From TCS-49 sp964442515 (GTDB taxonomy: Bacteria > Campylobacterota > Campylobacteria > Campylobacterales > Sulfurovaceae): a stretch of DNA of 30,761 nt. A model generated the notes under the pieces. It saw only the letters and a list, made by a program, of their open reading frames with translations, searched no databases and was not told the origin of the DNA. Where the stretch lies: positions 1-30,761 of the forward strand of contig CAYUAC010000007.1 in assembly GCA_964442515.1 (NCBI GenBank), read 5' to 3'. A program made the position numbers and the translations under genes. Numbering within the stretch: position 1 is the first letter of the stretch; the number at the start of each line of letters is the position of its first letter. Shown piece by piece: positions 23,899 to 30,761 of this stretch.

Positions 23899-24934
23899 TT
23901 TTATTCACTTTCCTATAAACTCTTAAAATGTTTTCGACATGCTTTTCCCATGAATTTAATTGTAACCACTCTTTATTGCTATCTTCTCTAGGGTGTCTTT
24001 TTTGTAGTTTTGATGTCATATTATTTAATGCGTTAATGGCTGAATTTATATTGCCAGCTTCATAAGTTTCATACAAGTCCCAGCCCTGTACTTGATCTTT
24101 AAAGTTTCCGATATCTGGGAAAACAACAGGTTTTGAGTAAGTAAGTGCTAAAGCGAGAATTCCCGAATTTAATCCTGAATTATGCCCGAGAAAAAAAACA
24201 TCTGTACTGGTAATAATCTCAGGAATTTCATTATCAGAAACCTTCTTGTAAATATATTGATTGCAAAAAGAATCATCTTGTTGATTTACCACTTTAGCGT
24301 TTTTCATCAATTCACCAATGCTAAAATAGCAACTTTCATAGTTGTTCCATTTTTTGAAAACTTCATAACAAAAATCTTGTCCTTTATAAGCTCTTTGTTT
24401 GCCAAAATTTGTATAAACTGTTTTGTTTAGCGGTAAAGCATATTTTTGCCTTGCAGAATCCTTTTTAGGAAGGTCTTGAGTTTTGTATGGTCCGTGAGGT
24501 GCTACTATATGCGTTTTGTGTGCTGTTTGTGGGAAATGTTTTTTAATAATTTCTATTGAACTATTTCCGTGGTGTACGATAATATCTGCATGACTCACGA
24601 TAAGGTTGTACACCGCTTTGTCAAAATCATTAGCCACATCGTGAGGTAAAAGATTATGAACGGTGTATATGAAGGTTGTTTTGTTTTTTTTGTAAAATGT
24701 AAGTCGATCTTCTAAAAACTTCAAACCCTTGTCGTCCATAGAAAACAATTTTTGCCATCGATACATTGACTCCGGCCACTGTATGTGAACAGCATCAGGG
24801 ATGAAATTTGAGAATAAAAAATTTTGTTCACTAAAAAGAAGTTCCACATCTTCTTTTATATATGCATCCGCTAAAAGCTCTAAATACTCATTAGTATTAA
24901 ATTTTTTGTATGGACCAACCAGGAGTAGAGTCAA
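23891..24934 (-). CDS. GT-B fold glycosyltransferase
   Basis: The 347-residue protein begins MTLLLVGPYKKFN and shows a GT-B layout. The N half has VHIQWPESMYRW, IYTVHNLLPHD and DIIVHHGNSS, as in retaining glycosyltransferases that act on glycans. The C half has FGKQRAYKGQDF, FFLGHNSGLNSGILALALTY and PVVFPDIGNFKDQV, where GT4-like enzymes bind the nucleotide sugar. The usual EX7E acidic pair is not obvious. The gene lies 26 bases after the pyruvyl transferase stop. Its product probably adds one sugar of the repeat unit; donor and acceptor cannot be read. Confidence 0.75.
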   Translation of the reverse strand: MTLLLVGPYKKFNTNEYLELLADAYIKEDVELLFSEQNFLFSNFIPDAVHIQWPESMYRWQKLFSMDDKGLKFLEDRLTFYKKNKTTFIYTVHNLLPHDVANDFDKAVYNLIVSHADIIVHHGNSSIEIIKKHFPQTAHKTHIVAPHGPYKTQDLPKKDSARQKYALPLNKTVYTNFGKQRAYKGQDFCYEVFKKWNNYESCYFSIGELMKNAKVVNQQDDSFCNQYIYKKVSDNEIPEIITSTDVFFLGHNSGLNSGILALALTYSKPVVFPDIGNFKDQVQGWDLYETYEAGNINSAINALNNMTSKLQKRHPREDSNKEWLQLNSWEKHVENILRVYRKVNKNA

Positions 24935-24960
24935 ATTTTATCCTTTTTCATAGCTATTTA

Positions 24961-25791
24961 TTATTCAAATATATCAACCGGAAAAGCTTTTATAAGTGCT
25001 TCATTGTTAAATTTCATTAAATCAAATGCAACTCCATCCTTTTCATGAAAAGATTCATTAAAAGATTTTGGTTTTTTGTTCAACTTTCTCCCTGTACCTT
25101 CTAAATAATCTTCATATTTGAAAAGAGTTTCGCCGCCAAAAGGTTTAAAAAGTCTTACAGGAACACCAAATGATTCAGAGATTATCAATCCATGCAAAGA
25201 AGAAGTTAAAACAATTTCGCTTGTTAATATTTCCTCAATAACTCTTCTCCAGTGAAGTAAAGGAGATACAAGGTTAAAAGGTTTTGGTACTATTTTTGTA
25301 CATTCTTTATATTCATTCAAGTTCGGTATGCAAGTTATTTTGTTTTTTCTTGGCTGATAATTTAAATCAGGAAAAACGATTGGCAACAATAAAGCTGGAT
25401 CACCAAAAATTTCAGGGTGAGCAACTTTTTTTTTCTGTAGAATCTCTCTTGTCAGAGGGCCTCTAACCGCCCTGGCGTCAAGAATATTAAAATCTAATCG
25501 TGATAAGCTGATTTTACCATTTATTCCAGCACCCCAAACAATATCATTATTTTCAGCAAAATGAATTATAGAGCCAATAGCTAACAGTTTTTGCGCTATT
25601 GGTTTCATTTTGATTAGGCTGTTTTTTAGGGCTATTTCACCAACCACTATTTTGGATAAGTAATCTCCAAAGTTCTCTCCATTTATCCAGGGATTATCTT
25701 TATACTTTTGATAATAATATAAAGAACTCGTTAACTTTCTATATTTATCATGTTCCTTTTTATAAATGTTATAGTCGTTATTCATTATCAA
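24961..25791 (-). CDS. Polysaccharide pyruvyl transferase family protein
   Basis: Members of this family attach pyruvate, usually as a ketal from phosphoenolpyruvate, to sugars of exopolysaccharides. The 276-residue protein has INGENFGDYLSKIV near the N terminus, WGAGINGK, AVRGPLTREIL, FGDPALLLP and TSSLHGLIISESFGVPVRLF. The last two are the most recognisable family motifs. Some members transfer other groups, so the donor is inferred. The gene overlaps the preceding SGNH-radical SAM gene by 14 bases. ATG at 25791 or 25785 could be used. A run of nine A bases (coding strand) lies inside the gene. Confidence 0.85.
   Translation of the reverse strand: MIMNNDYNIYKKEHDKYRKLTSSLYYYQKYKDNPWINGENFGDYLSKIVVGEIALKNSLIKMKPIAQKLLAIGSIIHFAENNDIVWGAGINGKISLSRLDFNILDARAVRGPLTREILQKKKVAHPEIFGDPALLLPIVFPDLNYQPRKNKITCIPNLNEYKECTKIVPKPFNLVSPLLHWRRVIEEILTSEIVLTSSLHGLIISESFGVPVRLFKPFGGETLFKYEDYLEGTGRKLNKKPKSFNESFHEKDGVAFDLMKFNNEALIKAFPVDIFE
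25426..25434 (-). repeat. A9 tract (coding strand) inside the pyruvyl transferase gene
   Basis: Nine T bases on the + strand read as AAA AAA AAA (three Lys in ILQKKKVAHPE) in the gene. It is the longest homopolymer I noticed in the window. Slippage there would shift the frame about halfway through the protein. Confidence 0.85.
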
Positions 25792-27352
25792 TATCTAAAC
25801 TTGGAAAGTTGTATTTTTTTCTGATTATAGGATCCGTAAAATCTTTATCTATATTACAATAAACTACTGTACCTTCTTTGTTTTTATATACACCACCCTG
25901 TTTTGAGAAATCTAAAGTATTATTTCCCTCTAATTGTTTCAAATCAGAGCTCATTAGATTTGCAACTCCATCTGTTGTTCCTTGGTGTTTTCCTGGATAT
26001 TGAGCGGGGAAAAGATTTGGTTTAAAATTTCCAGTATGAATATTTCCAAATATTGCTCTATTTTGAGTATAAGGAGCAAACGCATTTGAGTCATATCCCA
26101 CATTGCCTGCATTATCAACTACAAAAAAATCATAGCCTGAAAAGACTATATCTCCTAAATTTTCCTGTTGATTTAACATATATTTAATGGAATTATCATC
26201 CATATATTTAGCAATAAATCGCTTTTGTTCATCTGTATAGGCCCAAGGATAAATCTTTTTTTTGTATTCACCTTGAAATCTTCTTAAATGTACAACAAAA
26301 CTATGTTTAGAAAATTTTTCTATATCACTTTGGAGTCTACTTAAATAAGGAGGATAAGCGACATAAACGACAGATATTTCGATTCCAGAATCTCTAAGAT
26401 AAGTTATATTAGTTAAAAATTCATCGATATCCGCTTCTACAGGGTGAAAAGAGGCATTAATAAATAATCTACCTTCATTTGCTAATTTACTATTTGCTAA
26501 TAATTCCAAGTTAGAAGAGATATTACTAGTGATTCTAAGCTGCCATTTTGGTTCTGACTCAACCATTTTGAAGATTTCTGGAAAATTTTTACCAATAGTA
26601 GGTTCTCCAAAAGCCAAATAAAAGATTAAATTTTGATTTCCAAATGCTTCTTTAAAACGCTCATGCCACTGTTGTATATACCCTGTAAATCTATCTTCTG
26701 GATTGTGCAATCCTACATAATAACAATAGGGGCACTTGTAGTTACATTTAGCTTCTCTTCCATTATATTGCCATAAAATAGTTGTATATTTTCTGGGAAC
26801 GAGCATTGTAAGGTATTTGCTCATAAGCTTATAACCCTTTGTATTAGGGTGAAGGAAATCTCGTAAGCCCTCTTTTAAATCTGGAATTTCTCTTTTCCAA
26901 AAAACTTCTAAATCAACTATTTTTAGTTTTTTTTCTCGAGCTACTTTGCGAACAATATGGCTATAGTCTTTAGTTTCTAAATTGTACTTATTGTTTTCAA
27001 AATCATATGATGGTGTCAGTGTGTTGAGTATAACTCTAATGTTTTTTGACTCAAAGATATCAATCATCTTTAATAGATTATTTTTATATTCAAATTTACT
27101 TACTCCATATCTTTCATTAACAGAAGGTCTCCAGTCATTCATCCCAAAGCCGATAACTACTACATCTGGATTTAAAGACAATATATAGTCTATTCTTTTT
27201 AATCCATCTCTTGATGTCTCACTGTTGATACTTGCATTGATAACTTCATAATTTTTTTCTGGATATTTTTTCTGTAATTGTTTTTCAAAAAAAGGATGTA
27301 CACTTTTGCTGATACTATCTCCAAAAAGAACTATTGTTTTTTCTAGATTCAT
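25778..27352 (-). CDS. SGNH hydrolase fused to a radical SAM domain
   Basis: The 524-residue protein begins with an SGNH/GDSL hydrolase (about 1-185). Block I is LFGDSIS (Ser13), block III GFGMNDW (Asn72), and block V DFLHPN (Asp165, His168), so the catalytic residues appear complete for ester hydrolysis or acetyl transfer. A radical SAM domain follows, with CNYKCPYC (Cys203, Cys207, Cys210) and AFGEPTIG. Near VVDNAGNVGYDSNAF and FGNIHTGNF the protein looks like a SPASM region without its cysteines. The ATG follows AAGGA. I know of no characterised protein with this pairing. It may modify and then de-esterify or acylate the same glycan, but that is inference. Confidence 0.85.
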   Translation of the reverse strand: MNLEKTIVLFGDSISKSVHPFFEKQLQKKYPEKNYEVINASINSETSRDGLKRIDYILSLNPDVVVIGFGMNDWRPSVNERYGVSKFEYKNNLLKMIDIFESKNIRVILNTLTPSYDFENNKYNLETKDYSHIVRKVAREKKLKIVDLEVFWKREIPDLKEGLRDFLHPNTKGYKLMSKYLTMLVPRKYTTILWQYNGREAKCNYKCPYCYYVGLHNPEDRFTGYIQQWHERFKEAFGNQNLIFYLAFGEPTIGKNFPEIFKMVESEPKWQLRITSNISSNLELLANSKLANEGRLFINASFHPVEADIDEFLTNITYLRDSGIEISVVYVAYPPYLSRLQSDIEKFSKHSFVVHLRRFQGEYKKKIYPWAYTDEQKRFIAKYMDDNSIKYMLNQQENLGDIVFSGYDFFVVDNAGNVGYDSNAFAPYTQNRAIFGNIHTGNFKPNLFPAQYPGKHQGTTDGVANLMSSDLKQLEGNNTLDFSKQGGVYKNKEGTVVYCNIDKDFTDPIIRKKYNFPSLDIDNE

Positions 27353-27389
27353 TCAATGTTTCCTTTAAAATTAATACTTTAAGAGCCAC

Positions 27390-28811
27390 TTATGAATTCT
27401 GCTTCTTTTCATTTATAAGTGTTAATCCTTGAATTAAAGTTTTTATTCTTAATTCACAAAACTTTTCAAATGAATCATTGCTTTCATACGGGGAATGTTC
27501 CAAATGAACTCCTATGGATTCTGCCATCGCCATATATTGTTTTATAACATCAAAAGAAACTTTTGAATGTTTTCTAATAGATTCCAATCCTTGAATAATA
27601 TCGTCGAAATCTTCAATATGATAAACTCCGGGAATGTTTCTAAAAGTGGTATTCGCAAAAGCAAAAACAGGTTTATTTTTTAATAAAGACTCTAAAATAA
27701 CAGAACCCCGTAAAGTGATAATAACATCTGAATAGTCGACTAGTTTATTTTGATTTGATGTTACACTCATTAAATGTGTTTTTGGAATCATGCCTATCCA
27801 GTCATAAAATTCAGTATCTCTAAAGTTTGAATTCGTTTTTTTCTTTATAGAAAAAGTTGAAGGATGTTCTTTAACAAGTAGCTGCTCGTTATCCGTTAAA
27901 TTGTCGCTGATGAGTTTAATGATTTTTAGCTGATTTACATATTCGTTTGCTGCAGGCATAGAACTCGCTTCTGGTTGATAGTGCAAAGGGAAAAAATATG
28001 TTTTTTTATTCCAATCGATTTCATCCAATAAACTTGCAGATTTTTCTGAATAATCAAAAATCTTTTGCAGATAACTTGACTTGTTTGTGTTGTTTTTATT
28101 TTTAGGCATAAGATCAAAAACTAATTTTCCTTCACATATTGCAATTCCTTGCTGTAGAATTTCAGTTTGCATAAAACTATCTTGTGCATTTTTGATTTTG
28201 TTTATTTGAATATTGCTTTCTTTCGAGAGTTGATAGATACGGTTTTTTGAGATAATTTTATTTGAAACCACTGTTTTATTTAAACTGCCGTTATTGTTGA
28301 GTAGTGGAGTATGGAGATTAGTAGTTATATACATTGAGTGAGGAAAAAATATTTTTTTGTTAATAAGTGTTGCAATACGATAATACTTAGCTAATAAATA
28401 TAAGCAGTATTCAACACCTGATTCTACTTCTTTTGTGAATAAAATAATATCCGGATTTGTGCGTGTAACAATCTCATGAGCAATGCTAAAATCTTGCATT
28501 AGACGCATCTCGGCAATCATTGAACCATTACAAAATGGACCGTACCTTTCTACAATAGGTAAAGCAATGTCTTTTTTTGATGCTAGAACTTTGTCAAAAA
28601 GTTCTTTGTTAAATTTTTCATTCCATTTGGCATGTAACCTATATGAGCTCCATACATAATGCATTGCATTTGGAAAAACTTCATATAAATTTGTTTGCTC
28701 TCCACTGTGTGATGTGGTTGCTTCTATTTTTATATCCATCTGTTGAAAATATTGCTTTAGCGTAATAAGGTGAGATTTGTAAAATCTGCTGAAATTTAAA
28801 ACCGCTTTCAT
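27390..28811 (-). CDS. Capsule-type surface carbohydrate biosynthesis protein
   Basis: The 473-residue protein resembles proteins of capsule and surface-polysaccharide loci that contain a Capsule_synth-like GT-B domain. Supporting segments are KTYFFPLHYQPEASSMP, LLVKEHPSTF, and VDYSDVIITLRGSVILESLLKNKPVFAF; these are common in KpsS-like and related transferases. The N half (about 1-200) matches nothing that I recognise. The ATG overlaps the sulfotransferase stop (ATGA), so translation is coupled, and 37 bases separate it from the SGNH gene. A glycosyltransferase role, perhaps on a Kdo-like or nonulosonate sugar, is plausible but not shown. Confidence 0.65.
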   Translation of the reverse strand: MKAVLNFSRFYKSHLITLKQYFQQMDIKIEATTSHSGEQTNLYEVFPNAMHYVWSSYRLHAKWNEKFNKELFDKVLASKKDIALPIVERYGPFCNGSMIAEMRLMQDFSIAHEIVTRTNPDIILFTKEVESGVEYCLYLLAKYYRIATLINKKIFFPHSMYITTNLHTPLLNNNGSLNKTVVSNKIISKNRIYQLSKESNIQINKIKNAQDSFMQTEILQQGIAICEGKLVFDLMPKNKNNTNKSSYLQKIFDYSEKSASLLDEIDWNKKTYFFPLHYQPEASSMPAANEYVNQLKIIKLISDNLTDNEQLLVKEHPSTFSIKKKTNSNFRDTEFYDWIGMIPKTHLMSVTSNQNKLVDYSDVIITLRGSVILESLLKNKPVFAFANTTFRNIPGVYHIEDFDDIIQGLESIRKHSKVSFDVIKQYMAMAESIGVHLEHSPYESNDSFEKFCELRIKTLIQGLTLINEKKQNS

Positions 28812-29725
28812 AGTGCTGATTTCCTTATTTCTTTTGTAAAATATTTCAAACTTGAAAGTAAGTGAGCGTCTAATTTTTCTAACCAGTTTATTTCATTTTT
28901 ATTTTGACAATGGACGGTATCTAAGAGGGTTGCTGTTTTTAATCCATATTTGAGTCCTAGGATTTCAACAGTTGTTTCAAATATTTTTTTTGGATTCTTT
29001 ATAAAATTATCATAATTAATAATAATTGAATTTTCTCCATTCTTGCTTATCTCTTCTGAAATTCTTATATAGTAATATGCACATCTATCTAATTCACTAG
29101 CCCCTATCCAAAAATTTTTGTCTTTACTTTTTACCCAGTATGGAATTTTAACTTCATCTATGACATCAATTGCAAGTACTTGACTTGGATGCTTTACATT
29201 TAAATATTCATCACTAAACCATTTTTTTCTTACAATGGAATCAATAACATCGTTTGGGTTCCTGTGCATCAGTACTGTTCTGCTTTGTGGAAATAATTCA
29301 TTCATTGTATCTAGAAAGAAAACTATCTCTGGTAGCTTAAAGCCAAAGGTGGTTTTTTTTACCTGCTCTTCCAATTCAGTTCTAGAAAGTGATTTTTTAT
29401 ACCTGTGTTCTATCTCTTTTGAATCTTTTACATGCAATATACAGCTGTCATCATTTGTATTTAAATTTATATTTCTTCCCGCTAATGCATCCAATAAAAA
29501 ATTGTCAAAAAAATAAAACTGTATTAGTTCTTTTAGTGATTTATTTGTGAGTTCATCTTTTTTTAAAAGCAGGCTTTCCAGCATTGGCGGTTCGAATAAG
29601 TATTCTGTTTTTTCCAGTGAATTTATTAGTTTTCCCATAATCGTAGTACCGCTTCTGGCACTGCCGCCTATTATTACCATTTTGTCTAAAATATTATTCC
29701 ATGCGTTCACATCTACAATATTCAT
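28808..29725 (-). CDS. PAPS-dependent sulfotransferase-like protein
   Basis: The 305-residue protein has the two PAPS-binding elements of the sulfotransferase family. These are the 5'-phosphosulfate loop IIGGSARSGTTIMGKLINS (about 18-36) and the 3'-phosphate element RTVLMHRNPNDVIDSIVR. It would move sulfate from PAPS to a hydroxyl of the glycan or a lipid. Sulfated glycans are known in rhizobial signals and marine bacteria but are not typical for Campylobacterota. The gene abuts hisF2 with no spacer and overlaps the next gene by ATGA. PAPS-synthesis genes are not in the window. Confidence 0.82.
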   Translation of the reverse strand: MNIVDVNAWNNILDKMVIIGGSARSGTTIMGKLINSLEKTEYLFEPPMLESLLLKKDELTNKSLKELIQFYFFDNFLLDALAGRNINLNTNDDSCILHVKDSKEIEHRYKKSLSRTELEEQVKKTTFGFKLPEIVFFLDTMNELFPQSRTVLMHRNPNDVIDSIVRKKWFSDEYLNVKHPSQVLAIDVIDEVKIPYWVKSKDKNFWIGASELDRCAYYYIRISEEISKNGENSIIINYDNFIKNPKKIFETTVEILGLKYGLKTATLLDTVHCQNKNEINWLEKLDAHLLSSLKYFTKEIRKSAL

Positions 29726-30496
29726 TTATATCCACCTTGCAACATTTAAATCCTCTTTTATTATTTTTTTTCTCGCATTTGGCAAACCATTGCCTACAAA
29801 ATTAAAAAGATTTGCAGTAGCAACTGCATCCACTTTACTTCTTGTCAAACCTTGAATAAAGTGATTTTCATTGCCGGCTCCACCTGCTATTATCAATGGT
29901 GTCTTCATGAAGTGAGCAATTGCATCAATAGTGTTAAAGTCATATCCAAAACCTGTTCCATCTTTGTCAATAGAGTTCAAATATATTTCTCCAACATTCA
30001 AATCCTCAATATATTTTACATACTCAAAAAGTGCCATATCTACTTTTTGTGTGCCGTTATCAATAAATACAGTTGGCTTTTTATCAACTAGTTTATAATC
30101 TATAGAAGCTATTACACTTTGAGACCCATATTGTTTCACAATTGATTTTACCGCACTTGGATCCGTATAGAGCAATGAGTTTAATACCAGTTTATCTGCA
30201 CCGCTTTGAAACAACAGCTTAGCGTCCTCCATACTTTTTATACCTCCACCTGCTGCTATCGGTATAAATACGTCATCTACAAGTCTTTCTAATATTTTTG
30301 CAAATTTTTCTGTTTGTTTCTCATTCCTAGAGGCATTGAGTACTATTAACTCGTCAAGAGAAAAAGCTATTTCTTTAAAGTTATAGTTTTTCTCAAGCCA
30401 GTTAATATCACCTACTTTTTGCAGTCGAAAATTTCTACTTTGGTTAAATTTGCCATTTTCATATATGAGGGTAAATATTATTCTTTTTCTCAGCAT
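29726..30496 (-). CDS. hisF2: HisF2/AglZ-type acetamidino-modification protein
   Basis: The 256-residue protein is a HisF paralogue. It has AAGGGIKSMEDAKLLFQSGADKLVLNS and IIAGGAGNENHF, as in the TIM barrel of imidazole glycerol phosphate synthase. The canonical N-terminal CLDV, whose Asp11 is catalytic in true HisF, reads TLIY here, so the acid is lost; the second Asp (ASIDYK) is kept. Such proteins, paired with HisH2, channel ammonia to a WbpG/PseA-like amidotransferase that makes acetamidino sugars. That third gene is probably just outside the window. It directly follows the hisH stop, with no spacer. Confidence 0.83.
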   Translation of the reverse strand: MLRKRIIFTLIYENGKFNQSRNFRLQKVGDINWLEKNYNFKEIAFSLDELIVLNASRNEKQTEKFAKILERLVDDVFIPIAAGGGIKSMEDAKLLFQSGADKLVLNSLLYTDPSAVKSIVKQYGSQSVIASIDYKLVDKKPTVFIDNGTQKVDMALFEYVKYIEDLNVGEIYLNSIDKDGTGFGYDFNTIDAIAHFMKTPLIIAGGAGNENHFIQGLTRSKVDAVATANLFNFVGNGLPNARKKIIKEDLNVARWI

Positions 30497-30761
30497 TTAA
30501 AACCTCTCTATGAAATTTTTTAAAATTTTTAAACCATTAGTTTGGCTAAGTTCCGGGTGAAACTGGGTACCTACAATATTTTCTTTTTCATAAGAGGCTA
30601 TAAAGTTTTCACCATAATGGCAAATGGATTGTTTTAAGTCAGTATTACTTTGTAATCTATAGCTATGGGTAAAATAAAAGTCGTTTTTTTCACTAAAACC
30701 ACTATACAGCTTAGCTTTAGAATTGGTAACGACTTGGTTAAATCCGACATGGGGTATCTTC
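30497..30761 (-). CDS. hisH2: HisH-type glutaminase subunit (partial, C-terminal part)
   Basis: About 88 residues are visible, from KIPHVGFNQVV to the TAA at 30499-30497. FTHSYRL and GTQFHPELSQTNGLKILKNFIERF are the C-terminal part of the class I glutamine amidotransferase HisH; HPE provides the catalytic His and Glu. The nucleophilic Cys part lies beyond the window edge. Adjacent hisF2 without a spacer indicates a HisH/HisF ammonia-supply pair for acetamidino sugar synthesis rather than histidine synthesis. Confidence 0.85.
   Translation of the reverse strand, partial: KIPHVGFNQVVTNSKAKLYSGFSEKNDFYFTHSYRLQSNTDLKQSICHYGENFIASYEKENIVGTQFHPELSQTNGLKILKNFIERF

Noticed and set aside
29726..30761. 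hisF/hisH as part of histidine biosynthesis
   Set aside because: The HisF Asp11 position is lost and the pair sits in a glycan operon with no other his genes; an acetamidino-sugar role fits better.
1..30761. tRNA, rRNA, insertion sequence or CRISPR array
   Set aside because: No tRNA-like cloverleaf sequence, rRNA segment, transposase, terminal inverted repeats or regular repeat-spacer array was recognised on either strand.

Overview
The window looks like part of a Campylobacterota (epsilonproteobacterial) chromosome, probably from an environmental relative of Sulfurimonas, Sulfuricurvum or Sulfurovum; the genus cannot be fixed from the sequence alone. The first 7.2 kb follow the gene order known from Campylobacter jejuni: waaA, an RluA-type pseudouridine synthase, ffh, rpsP, a KH-domain gene, rimM, trmD, rplS. 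Two runs of N (6817-6916 and 18431-18440) show that this is a draft, probably metagenomic, assembly. The first gap is flanked by a perfect 55-bp duplication that cuts an otherwise intact rplS.

Region 1 (1-7179) is the core translation/export operon, mostly overlapping or closely spaced genes on the + strand. It is interrupted at 2085-2802 by an MNT/HEPN (mntA-hepT) toxin-antitoxin pair with its own promoter, followed by a secreted rhodanese.

Region 2 (7198-12566) starts a surface-glycan island directly after rplS. pseG, pseI and a pseH-like acetyltransferase make pseudaminic acid. They are followed by an acyl carrier protein, an SDR and an acyl-adenylate ligase, a small acyl-handling set that may build an unusual acyl group. 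A MazF-type toxin-antitoxin pair sits inside this set with its own promoter.

Region 3 (12567-20558) begins with a consensus sigma-70 promoter and three TATAAT boxes spaced exactly 15 bp apart. An AAA ATPase and an AlbA_2/Schlafen-type regulator follow. Next come a TagD-like glycerol-3-phosphate cytidylyltransferase and two CDP-glycerol glycerophosphotransferase-like genes, the second frameshifted. The last two genes are a gap-interrupted glycan gene and a tandem methyltransferase. Together they suggest a teichoic-acid-like glycerol-phosphate decoration in a Gram-negative cell.

Region 4 (20553-30761) is a compact, A+T-rich operon on the - strand, read from right to left: hisH-like (partial), hisF2-like, sulfotransferase, capsule-type protein, an SGNH hydrolase fused to a radical SAM domain, a pyruvyl transferase, a GT-B glycosyltransferase, a radical SAM protein fused to a GT2 glycosyltransferase, and a GT2 glycosyltransferase. 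The two radical SAM fusions in one glycan operon are the most unusual feature. With the acetamidino (HisF2/HisH), sulfate, pyruvate and ester chemistry implied by their neighbours, they point to a heavily modified surface polysaccharide or glycoprotein glycan whose chemistry I cannot match to a described system.
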